From: a beta proteobacterium L13
Lineage (GTDB): Bacteria > Pseudomonadota > Gammaproteobacteria > Burkholderiales > Chromobacteriaceae
Reading direction: 5' to 3'
NCBI GenBank assembly: GCA_000335715.1
Contig: AMYZ01000009.1
Coordinates: 86,990 to 150,989 of the forward strand
DNA: 64,000 nt
The notes beneath the pieces are model-generated. The model saw nothing but the letters and a program-made list of their open reading frames with translations, had not been told where the DNA came from and did not search any database. Of this stretch, positions 38,120-49,882 are shown one piece after another. The stretch's first letter is position 1; each line of letters starts with the position of its first letter. The position numbers and the translations under genes are program-made.

Positions 38120-38135
38120 TGGTGCTCATGTTGCA
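38120..38135 (+). promoter_or_regulatory. candidate sigma-54 promoter of the urt-ure genes
   Basis: TGGTGCTCATGTTGCA has GG and GC exactly 10 nt apart, with a full TTGCA at -12 and TGG at -24. It would start transcription near 38146, about 90 nt before urtA. Nitrogen-regulated urea genes commonly use NtrC with sigma-54. No clear NtrC box pair was found. Confidence 0.45.
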
Positions 38136-38236
38136 TTGCAGCGTGTACGCTATTTGACGTATTCCTGCGTAGCGGGTAGCGCCGTAATCTGACCCTGCAC
38201 TGCAACAAAACCAACTGTTCATCAGGGAGCTTTGCC

Positions 38237-39508
38237 ATGACCACTCGCCGTCTCGTTCTGAAGTCTTCTGTTATCACGCTATCGCTGCTGGCCGCCGGTT
38301 TCAGCGCCCAGGCCCATGCTGCCGACACCATCAAGGTCGGCGTGCTGCACTCGCTGTCCGGCACCATGGCCATTTCGGAAACCTCGCTCAAGGACATGGC
38401 GCTGTTCGCCATCGACGAAATCAACGCCAAGGGCGGTGTACTGGGCAAGAAGCTGGAGCCGGTGGTGGTAGACCCGGCGTCCAACTGGCCGCTGTTTGCC
38501 GAAAAAGCCCGCCAGCTGCTGACCCGCGACAAGGTGGCCGTCACCTTCGGCTGCTGGACTTCCGTGTCGCGTAAATCTGTGCTGCCGGTGTACGAGGAGC
38601 TGAACGGCCTGCTGTTCTACCCGGTGCAGTACGAGGGTGAAGAGCTGTCGCCCAATGTGTTCTACACCGGCGCCGCGCCGAACCAGCAAGCCATCCCGGC
38701 AGTGGAATACCTGATGAGCAAGGAAGGCGGCAGCGCCAAGCGCTACTTCCTGCTGGGTACCGACTACGTGTACCCGCGCACCACCAACAAGATCCTGCGC
38801 GCCTTCCTCAAATCCAAAGGCGTGAAGGATAGCGACATCCAGGAGGTGTACACCCCGTTCGGCCACAGCGATTACCAGACCATCGTCGGCAACATCAAGA
38901 AGTTTGCCGCCGGCGGCAAGACGGCCGTCATCTCTACCATCAACGGCGACTCCAACGTGCCGTTCTACAAGGAGCTGGGCAACCAGGGCCTGAAAGCCAC
39001 CGACGTGCCGGTAGTGGCGTTCTCGGTGGGTGAAGAAGAGCTCAAAGGCATTGATACCAAGCCGCTGCTGGGCCACCTGGCCGCCTGGAATTACTTCATG
39101 AGCGTGAAGAACCCGGTGAACAGCAAGTGGATCGCCGCCTACAAGGCCTGGGCCGCCAAGAAGGGCATGAGCGGCGCCGACAAGCTGGTGACCAACGACC
39201 CGATGGAAGCCACCTACGTGGGCATCAATATGTGGGCCGAGGCAGTGAAGAAAGCCGGCACCACCGACGTGGCCGCCGTCAGCAAGGCTATGGCCGGTAT
39301 CAGCTTCAAGGCGCCGTCCGGCTACACGCTGAAGATGGACGAGAAAAACCATCACCTGCACAAGCCGGTGATGATCGGCGAAGTCCAGCCCAACGGCCAG
39401 TTCTCGGTAGTGTGGAAAACCAAGGGCCCGATCCGCGCCCAGCCGTGGAGCCCGTATATCCCGGGTAACGACAAAAAGCCGGACACCCCGGTGAAAACCA
39501 AGTCCTGA
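38237..39508 (+). CDS. urtA: urea ABC transporter, substrate-binding protein
   Basis: Periplasmic urea receptor. The product is 423 residues with a signal peptide (TTRRLVLKSSVITLSLLAAGFSAQAHA, cleavage near residue 28). A long receptor-ligand-binding domain follows: IKVGVLHSLSGTMAISETSLKDMALFAIDEINAKGGVLG, VVDPASNWPLFAEKARQLL and TFGCWTSVSRKSVLPV, all characteristic of UrtA. GGGAG precedes ATG 38237. First gene of a transporter-urease run on one strand. Confidence 0.96.
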   Translation: MTTRRLVLKSSVITLSLLAAGFSAQAHAADTIKVGVLHSLSGTMAISETSLKDMALFAIDEINAKGGVLGKKLEPVVVDPASNWPLFAEKARQLLTRDKVAVTFGCWTSVSRKSVLPVYEELNGLLFYPVQYEGEELSPNVFYTGAAPNQQAIPAVEYLMSKEGGSAKRYFLLGTDYVYPRTTNKILRAFLKSKGVKDSDIQEVYTPFGHSDYQTIVGNIKKFAAGGKTAVISTINGDSNVPFYKELGNQGLKATDVPVVAFSVGEEELKGIDTKPLLGHLAAWNYFMSVKNPVNSKWIAAYKAWAAKKGMSGADKLVTNDPMEATYVGINMWAEAVKKAGTTDVAAVSKAMAGISFKAPSGYTLKMDEKNHHLHKPVMIGEVQPNGQFSVVWKTKGPIRAQPWSPYIPGNDKKPDTPVKTKS

Positions 39509-39612
39509 TCGCCGTAGCTGCTGGCTGGCCATTGCTACTCTCCGGTGGCCAGCCAGGCTGCGGTATTTCCCGGGCTGCCCTGAGCAGCCCGTTTTTTTGC
39601 AAGGACCCCACC

Positions 39613-41196
39613 ATGAACAAGCTCAAGCACCTGATCGCCGTACTGGCATGCAGCCTGCTGTGGGCACCGGCTTTTGCCGCCAGTCCGGCCGCCGAGCTGG
39701 CCGCTGCCGACCCGGCCGGCCGCGCCGAGCTGATCGCCAGCTGGGCGGCCAACCCCACCGCAGCGCACACCGCAGCGGTAGCAGCGCTGGAAGAAGGGCG
39801 CCTGCTGGCCGACCCGGACGCTACCCGTTTTTTTGTACAGCAAGGTGAATTGTGGCTGGACGCCGACAGCGGCCACCCGGTAGATAGCGTACCCGACGGC
39901 ACCGATAGCGTGCCGCTGAACAACAGCGTGCGCAGCGCGCTGCAAACCTTTCACGCCGCCAGCGGGCTGAACGCGCTGGATAGCGGTGGCCGGCTGAATG
40001 CCGTCAAGGCCATACAGGATGCGGCCAACCCCGCCCTGTTGCCGCTGCTGCAAAAGCGGCTGCAAGTCGAAGCGGACGACAGCGTACGCGACGCGCTGCG
40101 CCTGGCTGCGGCTACGCTGCAGCTGGCCGGGCCGTCCACCGCCGACAAGCTGGCGGCTATCGCCGTGCTGGGTGACGCCAGCGACCCCGGCCTGCTGACG
40201 CTGCTGCAGCCGCTGGCGGACAACCCGCAAGAAAACGCCGACGTGCGCCGCGCTGCCGGAGACGCCATCGCCAGCATCAAGGCCACGCAGTTTGGCTACA
40301 ACCTCGTCGGCCACCTGTTCAGCGGCGCCAGCCTGGGCTCCATCCTGCTGTTGGCCGCACTGGGGCTGGCTATCACCTACGGGCTGCTGGGCGTCATCAA
40401 TATGGCGCACGGCGAAATGCTGATGCTGGGGGCCTACACCACCTGGCTGATACAGAACCTGTTCCGCCAGTACGCCCCGGCCGCGTTTGACTACTACCTG
40501 CTGGCCGCGCTGCCGGCGGCGTTCGTGGTCACCGCCATTATCGGCATGGCGCTGGAGCGGCTGGTGATTCGCCACCTCTACGGCCGCCCGCTGGAAACGC
40601 TGCTCGCTACCTGGGGTATCAGCCTGATGCTGATGCAGGCGGTGCGCGTGGCCTTTGGCGCGCAGAACGTCGAGGTAGCCAACCCCAGCTGGTTGTCCGG
40701 CGGCATTGCGCTGTCCACCACGCTGACGCTGCCGTACAACCGGCTGGCCATCATCGCCTTTGTCGCCGCCGTGCTGGTGCTGACCTGGCTGCTGCTGAAC
40801 CGCACCCGCTTGGGCCTGTTCGTGCGCGCCGTGACGCAGAACCGCCGCATGGCCGATAGCGTGGGCGTGCCCACCGGCCGGGTAGACATGCTGGCCTTTG
40901 GCCTGGGCTCCGGCATCGCCGGCCTGGGCGGGGTGGCGCTAAGCCAGATCGGCAACGTGGGGCCGGACCTGGGCCAGAGCTACATCATCGACAGTTTCAT
41001 GGTGGTGGTGCTGGGCGGGGTCGGGCAGCTGGCCGGTACCGTGGCCGGTGCGCTGGGCCTGGGCATGCTGGCCAAGGTCATCGAGCCGTCGCTGGGTGCC
41101 GTGCTGGCCAAGATCCTGATCCTGGTGTTCATCATCCTGTTTATCCAGAAGCGTCCGCAGGGCTTGTTTGCCCTGAAGGGCCGCGTGCTCGACTGA
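39613..41196 (+). CDS. urtB: urea ABC transporter, permease subunit UrtB
   Basis: Inner-membrane permease of 527 residues. The N-terminus has a signal-like segment ending FAASPAAE and a ~200-residue extracytoplasmic helical repeat region. The LivH-like membrane domain follows (from ~residue 235; VINMAHGEMLMLGAYTTWLIQNLF), with FIQKRPQGLFALKGR at the end. The extracytoplasmic extension is typical of UrtB. ATG 39613 has AAGGA about 8 nt upstream; an upstream in-frame start at 39532 has no support. It pairs with UrtC. Confidence 0.94.
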   Translation: MNKLKHLIAVLACSLLWAPAFAASPAAELAAADPAGRAELIASWAANPTAAHTAAVAALEEGRLLADPDATRFFVQQGELWLDADSGHPVDSVPDGTDSVPLNNSVRSALQTFHAASGLNALDSGGRLNAVKAIQDAANPALLPLLQKRLQVEADDSVRDALRLAAATLQLAGPSTADKLAAIAVLGDASDPGLLTLLQPLADNPQENADVRRAAGDAIASIKATQFGYNLVGHLFSGASLGSILLLAALGLAITYGLLGVINMAHGEMLMLGAYTTWLIQNLFRQYAPAAFDYYLLAALPAAFVVTAIIGMALERLVIRHLYGRPLETLLATWGISLMLMQAVRVAFGAQNVEVANPSWLSGGIALSTTLTLPYNRLAIIAFVAAVLVLTWLLLNRTRLGLFVRAVTQNRRMADSVGVPTGRVDMLAFGLGSGIAGLGGVALSQIGNVGPDLGQSYIIDSFMVVVLGGVGQLAGTVAGALGLGMLAKVIEPSLGAVLAKILILVFIILFIQKRPQGLFALKGRVLD

Positions 41197-41204
41197 GGCC
41201 TGCC

Positions 41205-42301
41205 ATGTCACAACCTTACTCTCTCAAGTTGGCCGCAGCGGCCGGGCCGCGAGCCACCACGCTGGGCGTGGGCCTGCTGCTGGGCTTGCTGCTGCTGTTG
41301 CCGCTGGGGCACGTGGCGTTTGCCGAAGGCCACGCACTGCACGTGTCGGCCTACACGCTCACGCTTACCGGCAAAATCCTGTGCTACGCCATCGTGGCGC
41401 TGGCGATGGACCTGGTGTGGGGCTACACCGGCCTGCTCAGCCTGGGCCACGGCCTGTTTTTTGCGCTGGGTGGCTACGGCATGGGTATGTACCTGATGCG
41501 CCAGATCGGCCGCGATGGCAACTACCAGAGCGACCTGCCCGATTTCATGGTGTTTCTGGACTGGAAAGAACTACCGTGGTTCTGGCAGGGCAGCGAGCAC
41601 TTTGCCTGGGCGCTGCTGGTGATCGTGCTGGTGCCGGGCCTGCTGGCGCTGGTGTTCGGCTGGCTGGCGTTCCGCTCGCGCATCAAGGGCGTGTACTTTT
41701 CCATCATGACCCAGGCGCTCACCTTTGCCGCCATGTTGCTGTTCTTCCGCAACGAAACCGGCTTTGGCGGCAATAACGGCTTTACCGACTTCAAGCGCAT
41801 CCTGGGTTTCGGCATTGCCGAGCCGGCCACCCGCGCCGTGCTGTTTGCCGCCACTGTGCTGCTGCTGGCGCTGGCACTGTGGGGCGCACGCTGGCTGGTG
41901 CTAAGCAAATTCGGCCGCATCCTCACCGCCATCCGCGATGCTGAAAGCCGGCTGATGTTCTGCGGCTACAACCCGCTGTACTACAAGCTGGCGATCTGGG
42001 TGCTGTCGGCGGTGCTGTGCGCGCTGGCCGGTGCGCTGTACGTGCCACAGGTGGGCATCATCAACCCCAGCGAGATGTCGCCGGGCAACTCCATCGAAAT
42101 CGCCATCTGGGTGGCGCTGGGCGGGCGCGGCACCTTGATCGGCCCGGTGCTGGGCGCTGCCATCGTCAACGGCGCCAAGAGCTGGTTCACCGTGGCGTTT
42201 CCCGAGTACTGGCTGTTTTTCCTGGGCTTTTTGTTTATCGCCGCCACGCTGCTGCTGCCCAACGGCGTGCTGGGCCTGCTGCGCAAGAAAGGGGACCGCT
42301 A

Positions 42302-42302
<1 letters not shown>
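41205..42302 (+). CDS. urtC: urea ABC transporter, permease subunit UrtC
   Basis: Second inner-membrane permease, 365 residues, LivM-like. About ten hydrophobic segments are visible, with VWGYTGLLSLGHGLFFALGGYGMGMY and FFRNETGFGGNNGFTDFK as family signatures. The cytoplasmic EAA-like loop reads GRILTAIRDAESRLMFCGYNPLYYKLA. It begins 8 bp after urtB and ends sharing one base with the urtD start. Confidence 0.95.
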
Positions 42303-43135
<833 letters not shown>

Positions 43136-43138
43136 ATC

Positions 43139-43837
43139 ATGCTGAAAGTGGACAAACTCAACCAGTTTTACGGCGGCAGCCACATCCTGCGCGACGTGGC
43201 GTTCGAGGCGCCGGTGGGCGAGGTGACCTGCATCCTGGGCCGCAACGGCGTGGGCAAGAGCACGCTGCTGCGCTGCCTGATGGGGCAGATCGCCGCCAAG
43301 AGCGGCGCGGTACAGTGGCAGGGCGAGGACATCCAGCGCCTGGCGCCGCACCAGCGCGTGGCGCGCGGCATGGCCTACGTGCCGCAGGGGCGCGAGATCT
43401 TTGCCCGGCTGACGGTGGAAGAAAACCTGAAGATGGGGCTGGCGCGCTTTGGCGGCCGCCAGGGGCGCGAGATTCCGGCCAGCGTGTACGAGATGTTTCC
43501 GGTGCTGCACGACATGAAACACCGCCGCGGCGGCGACCTGTCCGGCGGCCAGCAGCAACAGCTGGCCATCGGCCGCGCGCTGGTCAGCCAGCCCAGCCTG
43601 CTGATCCTGGATGAGCCGACCGAGGGCATCCAGCCGTCCATCATCAAGGACATCGGCGCCGTGATCAAAAGGTTGGCCGCACGCGGCGACATGGCCATCT
43701 TGCTGGTAGAGCAGTACTACGACTTTGCCGAGGCACTGGCCGACCGCTACGTGGTGATGTCGCGCGGAGAGGTGATCAAGGCCGGGCAGGGCAAGGCCAT
43801 GCCGCAGGATGGCGTGCGCGAGCTGCTGGCCATCTAG
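43139..43837 (+). CDS. urtE: urea ABC transporter, ATPase UrtE
   Basis: ATPase of 232 residues, LivF-like. Walker A GRNGVGKST (about 34-42), signature LSGGQQQQLAIGRAL, Walker B LLILDEPTEGIQPSII and the switch segment LLVEQYYDFA. It begins 3 bp after the urtD stop. With UrtD it forms the heterodimeric motor of the urea importer. A motif copy (43672) reads RLAA. Confidence 0.95.
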   Translation: MLKVDKLNQFYGGSHILRDVAFEAPVGEVTCILGRNGVGKSTLLRCLMGQIAAKSGAVQWQGEDIQRLAPHQRVARGMAYVPQGREIFARLTVEENLKMGLARFGGRQGREIPASVYEMFPVLHDMKHRRGGDLSGGQQQQLAIGRALVSQPSLLILDEPTEGIQPSIIKDIGAVIKRLAARGDMAILLVEQYYDFAEALADRYVVMSRGEVIKAGQGKAMPQDGVRELLAI

Positions 43838-43848
43838 CCACCAAGTCT

Positions 43849-43877
43849 GCCCCGTGTCATGCACTGGCACGGGGCTT
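43849..43877 (+). terminator. hairpin between urtE and ureD
   Basis: GCCCCGTG, 11-nt loop, CACGGGGC followed only by TTGC. A weak terminator or attenuator separating transporter and urease genes; read-through is likely. Confidence 0.55.
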
Positions 43878-43917
43878 GCAATACCACTGTTGACCCGACT
43901 TTTCCTCTGCCTGCCCG

Positions 43918-44772
43918 ATGAAACCCGACGCTGTTGCCGCTCTGCTTCCCCCGTCCCTGCTGCAAGGCTGGCCTGCCAGCCTGCAACTGGCCTACGCCCG
44001 CGACGGCGACCGCACCATTCCGGTGCTGCGCCGCCACAGCGGCCCGTTACGGGTGCAGAAGCACTTTATCGGTGCCGACGGCAGCTGCGAGCACATCATC
44101 GTGCACCCGCCAGGCGGCGTGGCCGGTGGCGACAGCCTGACGCTGGACATCGACCTGCAGGCGGGCAGCGAGGTGCTGCTCACCAGCCCGGGCGCTGCCA
44201 AGTGGTACGACGGCTTTGGCCGCCCGGCGCGCCAGCAGCTTTCCATCCGCCAGGCTAGCGGCAGCGTGCTGGCGTGGCTGCCGCAGGAAACCATCCTGTT
44301 CGATGGCGCCGACGTACGCTTCGCCAGCAGCGTCGATCTGGCCGGCGACGCCCGCCTGTTGTGGGGCGATGTAGTGTGCCTGGGCCGCCCTGCGGCCAAC
44401 CTTTTGTACCGCCGTGGTAGCTGGCGGCAGCAGGCCGACATCTATCGCGACGGCCGCCTGATCTACAGCGAGCGCACCGTGCTGCCCGCCGACAGCCCCC
44501 TGCTGCAGTCGCCGGTAGGCCTGGGCGGGCACAGCGTGGTGGCCACGCTGCTGTGGGCCGGGCCGGCGCTGCCGCCCGCGCTGCACGACGCGGTGCTGGC
44601 GCTGCCAGTCGCCGGCCAGGCTGCCGCCAGCCAGCTGGATGACGTGTGGCTGGCGCGCTTTGTCGGCGACGGTGCCGAGGCGGCGCTGGCCTGGCTGCGC
44701 GCCGCCCGCCACCTGATCCACCCCTTTACCCACGGCCGCCCGGCGCACGCGCCGCGCATCTGGGCGACCTGA
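43918..44772 (+). CDS. ureD: urease accessory protein UreD
   Basis: Scaffold for nickel insertion into urease, 284 residues. Family segments seen: [71 protein letters not shown] and [10 protein letters not shown]. It works with UreF and UreG on the apo-urease. It begins 80 bp after urtE, behind a weak hairpin, and is the first urease gene. A motif copy lies at 44391-44400. Confidence 0.95.
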   Translation: MKPDAVAALLPPSLLQGWPASLQLAYARDGDRTIPVLRRHSGPLRVQKHFIGADGSCEHIIVHPPGGVAGGDSLTLDIDLQAGSEVLLTSPGAAKWYDGFGRPARQQLSIRQASGSVLAWLPQETILFDGADVRFASSVDLAGDARLLWGDVVCLGRPAANLLYRRGSWRQQADIYRDGRLIYSERTVLPADSPLLQSPVGLGGHSVVATLLWAGPALPPALHDAVLALPVAGQAAASQLDDVWLARFVGDGAEAALAWLRAARHLIHPFTHGRPAHAPRIWAT

Positions 44773-44789
44773 TACCGAGGCAAAACACC

Positions 44790-45092
44790 ATGGAACTGAC
44801 CCCCCGCGAGAAGGACAAGCTGCTGATCTTTACCGCCGCCTTGCTGGCCGAACGCCGCCGCGCGCGCGGCCTGAAGCTGAACTACCCCGAGGCGGTGGCC
44901 TTAATCAGCGCCGCCATCATGGAAGGGGCGCGCGACGGCCAGAGCGTGGCCGCGCTGATGCACTACGGCACCACGCTGCTGACCCGCCATGACGTGATGG
45001 ACGGCATACCGGAAATGATTCCGGATATCCAGGTAGAAGCCACCTTTCCCGACGGCACCAAGCTGGTGACCGTGCATCAACCCATTGTTTAG
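44790..45092 (+). CDS. ureA: urease gamma subunit
   Basis: Structural subunit of 100 residues, standard length. [40 protein letters not shown] and [31 protein letters not shown] are diagnostic. ATG 44790 follows the ureD stop by 17 bp. Confidence 0.97.
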   Translation: MELTPREKDKLLIFTAALLAERRRARGLKLNYPEAVALISAAIMEGARDGQSVAALMHYGTTLLTRHDVMDGIPEMIPDIQVEATFPDGTKLVTVHQPIV

Positions 45093-45100
45093 GAGCCGCC

Positions 45101-45406
45101 ATGATCCCAGGGGAACTACTCGCTGCCAGCGGCGAGATCGAGCTCAACGTTGGCCGCGCCACGCTCATGCTCACGGTGGCCAATAGAGGCGACCGCCCGG
45201 TACAGGTGGGCTCGCACTACCACTTTGCCGAGGTCAATAACGCCCTGCTGTTCGACCGCGACGCGGCGCGCGGCTTCCGGCTGAACATCGCCGCTGGTAC
45301 CGCTGTGCGTTTCGAGCCCGGCCAGACGCGCACCGTGGAGCTGGTGGCGCTGGCGGGTTTGCGCCGTGTATACGGCTTTCAGGGCAAGGTAATGGGGGCA
45401 TTATGA
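45101..45406 (+). CDS. ureB: urease beta subunit
   Basis: Structural subunit of 101 residues with [40 protein letters not shown] and [12 protein letters not shown]. Gene order gamma-beta-alpha as separate genes is the usual proteobacterial form. Its stop overlaps the ureC start by 4 bp. Confidence 0.97.
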   Translation: MIPGELLAASGEIELNVGRATLMLTVANRGDRPVQVGSHYHFAEVNNALLFDRDAARGFRLNIAAGTAVRFEPGQTRTVELVALAGLRRVYGFQGKVMGAL

Positions 45407-47103
45407 AAATCAGCAGACAAGCCTATGCCGAGATGTTCGGCCCCACCACCGGCGACCGCGTGCGGCTGGCCGATACCGGCCTGCTGGCCGAGGTGGAGCA
45501 CGATTACACCGTGTACGGCGAAGAGGTGAAATTCGGTGGCGGCAAGGTCATCCGCGACGGCATGGGCCAGGGCCAGGCGCTGGCGGCCGAGGTGGCCGAC
45601 ACGGTGCTGACCAATGCGCTGATCCTGGACCACTGGGGCATCGTGAAAGCCGATATCGCGCTGAAAAACGGCCGCATCGCCGCCATCGGCAAGGCCGGCA
45701 ACCCCGACATCCAGCCCGGCGTGGACATCGTGATCGGCGCGTCCACCGAGATCATCGCTGCCGAGGGCATGATTGTTACCGCTGGCGGCATCGATACCCA
45801 CATCCACTTTATCTGCCCGCAGCAGATCGACGAGGCGCTGATGTCCGGCGTCACCACCATGATAGGCGGCGGCACCGGCCCGGCCACCGGCACCAACGCC
45901 ACCACCTGCACGCCAGGGCCGTGGCATATGGCGCAGATGCTGAAAGCGGCCGAGGCGTTTCCCATGAACCTGGGCTTTACCGGCAAGGGCAACGCCAGCC
46001 TGCCGGAGCCGCTGCGCGAGCAGGTACGCGCCGGTGCCATCGGCCTGAAGCTGCACGAAGACTGGGGCACCACGCCCGCCGCCATCGACAACTGTCTGAG
46101 CGTGGCCGACGAGATGGACGTGCAAGTGGCCATCCACACCGACACGCTGAACGAAGGCGGCTTTATCGAGGCCACGTTGGCCGCGTTCAAGGGCCGCACC
46201 ATCCACACCTACCACACCGAAGGCGCCGGCGGCGGCCACGCACCGGACATCATCAAGGCCTGCGGCCAACTTAACGTACTACCCAGCTCCACCAACCCCA
46301 CGCGGCCGTTTACCGTCAACACCATCGACGAGCACCTGGACATGCTGATGGTGTGCCATCACCTGGACCCGGCCATCGCCGAGGACGTGGCCTTTGCCGA
46401 AAGCCGCATCCGCCGCGAAACCATCGCCGCCGAAGACATCCTGCACGACCTGGGCGCCTTCGCCATGATGTCGTCCGACAGCCAGGCCATGGGCCGCGTA
46501 GGCGAAACCATCCTGCGCTGCTGGCAGACCGCCGACAAAATGAAGCAGCAGCGCGGCCCGCTGCCGGGCGACGGCCCCGGCAACGACAACGCCCGCATCA
46601 AGCGTTACCTGGCCAAGTACACCATCAACCCGGCCATCACCCACGGCATTGCGCACGAGGTGGGCAGTGTGGAGGTAGGCAAGCTGGCCGATCTGGTGAT
46701 CTGGCGCCCGGCCTTCTTTGGCGTGAAGCCCAGCCTGATCCTGAAGGGCGGCATCATCGCCGCCGCCGCCATGGGCGACGCCAACGCCAGCATCCCCACG
46801 CCGCAGCCGGTGCACTACCGGCCGATGTTCGGCGCCTACGGCGGCGCCATTGCCGCCGGCAGCGTCACTTTTGTATCGCAGGCGGCGCTGGCCGCTGGTG
46901 TGGGCGAGGCGCTGGGGCTGAAAAAGCGGCTGGTGGCGGTGCAGGGCTGCCGCAGCGTGCAGAAAACCGACCTGATCCACAACGATTACCTGCCGGTGAT
47001 CGAGGTGGACCCGCAAAACTACCAGGTGCGTGCCGACGGCCAGCTGCTGTGGTGCGAGCCAGCCAGCGTGCTGCCGATGGCGCAGCGCTACTTTCTTTTC
47101 TAA
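45403..47103 (+). CDS. ureC: urease alpha subunit (catalytic)
   Basis: Hydrolyses urea to ammonia and carbamate at a dinickel site. The product is 566 residues. Nickel ligands are seen at His133 and His135 (THIHF), with the carbamylated Lys216 in GLKLHEDWG. The active-site flap holds [22 protein letters not shown] with its mobile Cys and general-acid His. All key residues are present, so an active enzyme is expected once the accessory proteins insert nickel. ATG overlaps the ureB stop by 4 bp. Confidence 0.98.
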   Translation: MKISRQAYAEMFGPTTGDRVRLADTGLLAEVEHDYTVYGEEVKFGGGKVIRDGMGQGQALAAEVADTVLTNALILDHWGIVKADIALKNGRIAAIGKAGNPDIQPGVDIVIGASTEIIAAEGMIVTAGGIDTHIHFICPQQIDEALMSGVTTMIGGGTGPATGTNATTCTPGPWHMAQMLKAAEAFPMNLGFTGKGNASLPEPLREQVRAGAIGLKLHEDWGTTPAAIDNCLSVADEMDVQVAIHTDTLNEGGFIEATLAAFKGRTIHTYHTEGAGGGHAPDIIKACGQLNVLPSSTNPTRPFTVNTIDEHLDMLMVCHHLDPAIAEDVAFAESRIRRETIAAEDILHDLGAFAMMSSDSQAMGRVGETILRCWQTADKMKQQRGPLPGDGPGNDNARIKRYLAKYTINPAITHGIAHEVGSVEVGKLADLVIWRPAFFGVKPSLILKGGIIAAAAMGDANASIPTPQPVHYRPMFGAYGGAIAAGSVTFVSQAALAAGVGEALGLKKRLVAVQGCRSVQKTDLIHNDYLPVIEVDPQNYQVRADGQLLWCEPASVLPMAQRYFLF

Positions 47104-47112
47104 GGGGACACC

Positions 47113-47610
47113 ATGCTGGTATTGCGACAACACGCCAGCGGCGGCCAGCCTGCCGACGAGCTGGTGCTGGATTTCGACCGCCGCTGCAAGACGCGGCTGC
47201 TTACCCGCAGCGCCGCGGGCGAAGAAGTGGGCGTGATGCTGCCGCCGGGCAGCCCGCCGCTGCGTGATGGCGACCTGCTGCTGGCCGACGATGGCCGCTG
47301 CGTGCGCGTGGTGGCCGCCGCCGAGCCGCTGCTGCACGTGGCCTGCCACGACGCGGTGACGCTGGCGCGCGCGGCCTACCACCTGGGCAACCGCCACGTG
47401 AAAGTGGAAGTCGGCGCCGGTTGGCTGCGCCTGCTGCAAGACGACGTGCTGGCCGACATGCTGCAGCAGATGGGCCTGCAGGTGGAAAGGTTGGCCGCAG
47501 GCTTTTCGCCAGAGCACGGTGCCTACGGTGGCGGCCATCACCATTCGCACGGCCAGGAAGCGGCGTTTCACTACGCGCCGAAAATCCACCAGTTCGAGGG
47601 GCAGCCATGA
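47113..47610 (+). CDS. ureE: urease nickel metallochaperone UreE
   Basis: The product is 165 residues. The N-domain starts MLVLRQHASGG. The C-domain has YHLGNRHVKVEV, and a His-rich tail (GGHHHSHGQEAAFHYAPKIH) would bind nickel. It delivers nickel to UreG/UreC. It overlaps the ureF start by 4 bp. A motif copy at 47490-47499 reads RLAA in this frame. Confidence 0.95.
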   Translation: MLVLRQHASGGQPADELVLDFDRRCKTRLLTRSAAGEEVGVMLPPGSPPLRDGDLLLADDGRCVRVVAAAEPLLHVACHDAVTLARAAYHLGNRHVKVEVGAGWLRLLQDDVLADMLQQMGLQVERLAAGFSPEHGAYGGGHHHSHGQEAAFHYAPKIHQFEGQP

Positions 47611-48284
47611 GCGGCACCGCTACCCGCCTGCAGCTGCTGCGCCTGGCCAGCCCCGGCCTGCCCATTGGTGGCTACAGCTATTCGCAGGGCATGGAAACCG
47701 CGCTCGACCTGGGCTTGGTACACGACGAAACCACGGCGCGGCACTGGCTGGCCGACCTACTGGCCGGCCCGCTGTCACAGTTTGACGGCGCCATGTTGGC
47801 CGCCTGCTGCCGCGCGGCGGCAGGCGGCAACGTGGCTGAGCTACAGCGGCTTAACGCGCAGCTGCTGGCCAGCCGCGACAGCCGCGAGCAGGTACTGGAA
47901 AGCACGCAGATGGGTTACTCGCTGCGCCAGCTGCTGCTGGGCCTGCCCGAAGGCGGCGACGCTGCATTGTGGCCGGCCGGCGAGGCGCTGAGCCTGCCGG
48001 TGGCGTGGGCGTTGGCCGCACGCTGCCTGCAATTGCCGGGCGAACAGGCGCTGGAAGCCTGGCTGTGGGGCTGGCTGGAAAACCAGATCATGGTGCTGAT
48101 GAAGGCCATGCCCATGGGTCAGAGCGCTGGCCAGCGCCTGATCTCCAGCCTGCTGCCCGAGCTGGCCACCGCCGCCGCCCGCGCCTGGCAGCTGCCGCCA
48201 GACGACATCAGCAATTTCGCCCCCCTGTACGCCTGGGTGGCGCAGAAACACGAAACCCAATACAGCCGGTTGTTCCGGTCTTGA
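47607..48284 (+). CDS. ureF: urease accessory protein UreF
   Basis: The product is 225 residues. It starts [33 protein letters not shown], with [23 protein letters not shown] and [22 protein letters not shown] at the end. UreF helps gate UreG during nickel insertion. The start at 47607 overlaps the ureE stop by 4 bp. Confidence 0.94.
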   Translation: MSGTATRLQLLRLASPGLPIGGYSYSQGMETALDLGLVHDETTARHWLADLLAGPLSQFDGAMLAACCRAAAGGNVAELQRLNAQLLASRDSREQVLESTQMGYSLRQLLLGLPEGGDAALWPAGEALSLPVAWALAARCLQLPGEQALEAWLWGWLENQIMVLMKAMPMGQSAGQRLISSLLPELATAAARAWQLPPDDISNFAPLYAWVAQKHETQYSRLFRS

Positions 48285-48301
48285 TCAAAAGAGGACACAG
48301 C

Positions 48302-48929
<628 letters not shown>

Positions 48930-48937
<8 letters not shown>

Positions 48938-49499
48938 ACCCCTGCTATTTATCCTGCTGGCTACTGCGGCGGGCCTCGCCCAGGCCCACACCGGCCATGG
49001 TGCCGACGGCTTTGCCCACGGCTTTCGCCACCCGTTCTCTGGCCTGGACCACCTGCTGGCCATGTTCGCCGTCGGCCTGTGGTCGGCGCAGCTGGGTGGC
49101 CACGCGCGCTGGCAAGGCCCGGCGCTGTTCGTGCTGATGCTGGCCGCCGGCGCGGCGCTCGGCGTAGCTGGTGTGGCACTGCCGTGGCTGGAAAGCGGCA
49201 TCGCACTATCGGTATTGCTAAGCGGCCTGCTGGTGGCGGCGCTGGCGCGCCCGCCACGCCTGTTGGCGATGGCCGCCATCACCGGCTTTGCGCTATACCA
49301 CGGCGTAGCCCACGGCCTGGAAATGCCAGCCGACGCCAGCGGCGCCGCCTACGCCGCTGGCTTTATGCTGGCCAGCGCGCTGCTGCACATCGCCGGGGTA
49401 GCAGTCGGCCAGGGCACGCTGCGCAGCACCATGCTGCTGCGTGCGCTAGGCGCCGGTATTGCTGCCTCGGGCGCGCTGCTGCTGGTGGGCATGCTGTAA
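48930..49499 (+). CDS. HupE/UreJ nickel permease
   Basis: Membrane nickel transporter of 189 residues with a signal-like first segment ([22 protein letters not shown]). The family motif [23 protein letters not shown], with its His and Asp, is the likely nickel route. About six membrane segments follow, with a second conserved Y-HG-AHG segment. AAGGAG lies 7 nt before ATG 48930, inside the end of ureG. It ends the urt-ure run and presumably supplies nickel for urease. A reverse motif copy sits 6 bp after its stop (49506-49515). Confidence 0.9.
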
Positions 49500-49623
49500 C
49501 GGGCCTGCGGCCAACCTTGGCTTGCTAGGGTGGGCAAAGGCCAACGGCCGTGCCCACCAGCGTGCCGTCGCGACAGCGTTGGCCGCCAGATCGGCTGCAT
49601 CGCAACGGTAGAGCGGTAACAAC

Positions 49624-49651
49624 AAGGGCAAGCCTGCGGGCTTGCCCTTTT
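49624..49651 (+). terminator. terminator of the urt-ure run
   Basis: AAGGGCAAGCC-TGCG-GGCTTGCCCTT followed by TT. An 11-bp perfect stem about 125 bp after the last gene. Confidence 0.8.
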
Positions 49652-49742
49652 GTCATGGCGTGGCGGTATGATGTGGGGGTAGGGTGAACAAGCCCCACAG
49701 GCCTTGCCCGCCAAGGTTTTAACCGTGTGTAGCCCGGATAAG

Positions 49743-49823
49743 CCAGCGGCGCATCTGGGGGCGGAATGGAACGGTCCGGTCAAGTTGAAGCCCGAGATAA
49801 ACCCGGATACGGCCATGCCTTAT
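49743..49823 (+). repeat. left direct repeat flanking AT-rich insertion (REP-like)
   Basis: CCAGCGGCGCATCTGG (49743-49758) and, after a variable middle, CCCGGATACGGCCATGCCTTAT. Both segments recur in the same order at 51064-51149 with few differences. The stretch before it (GCCCGGATAAGCC...ATCTGGG) has the palindromic look of REP elements. Confidence 0.65.
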
Positions 49824-49882
49824 TCGTGCTACGCGCTACGCTGGCTTGATAAATTAGTGGTTAGAGAAGGATGGATTTTTAG

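Larger units (their letters stand above)
49500..49882. other. 383-bp gap: terminator and left flank of AT-rich insertion
   Basis: From left to right: the motif copy at 49506; a one-mismatch motif near 49581; a strong terminator at 49624-49651; then the REP-like left repeat at 49743-49823. The sequence turns AT-rich from about 49845. No coding gene is supported. Confidence 0.6.
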
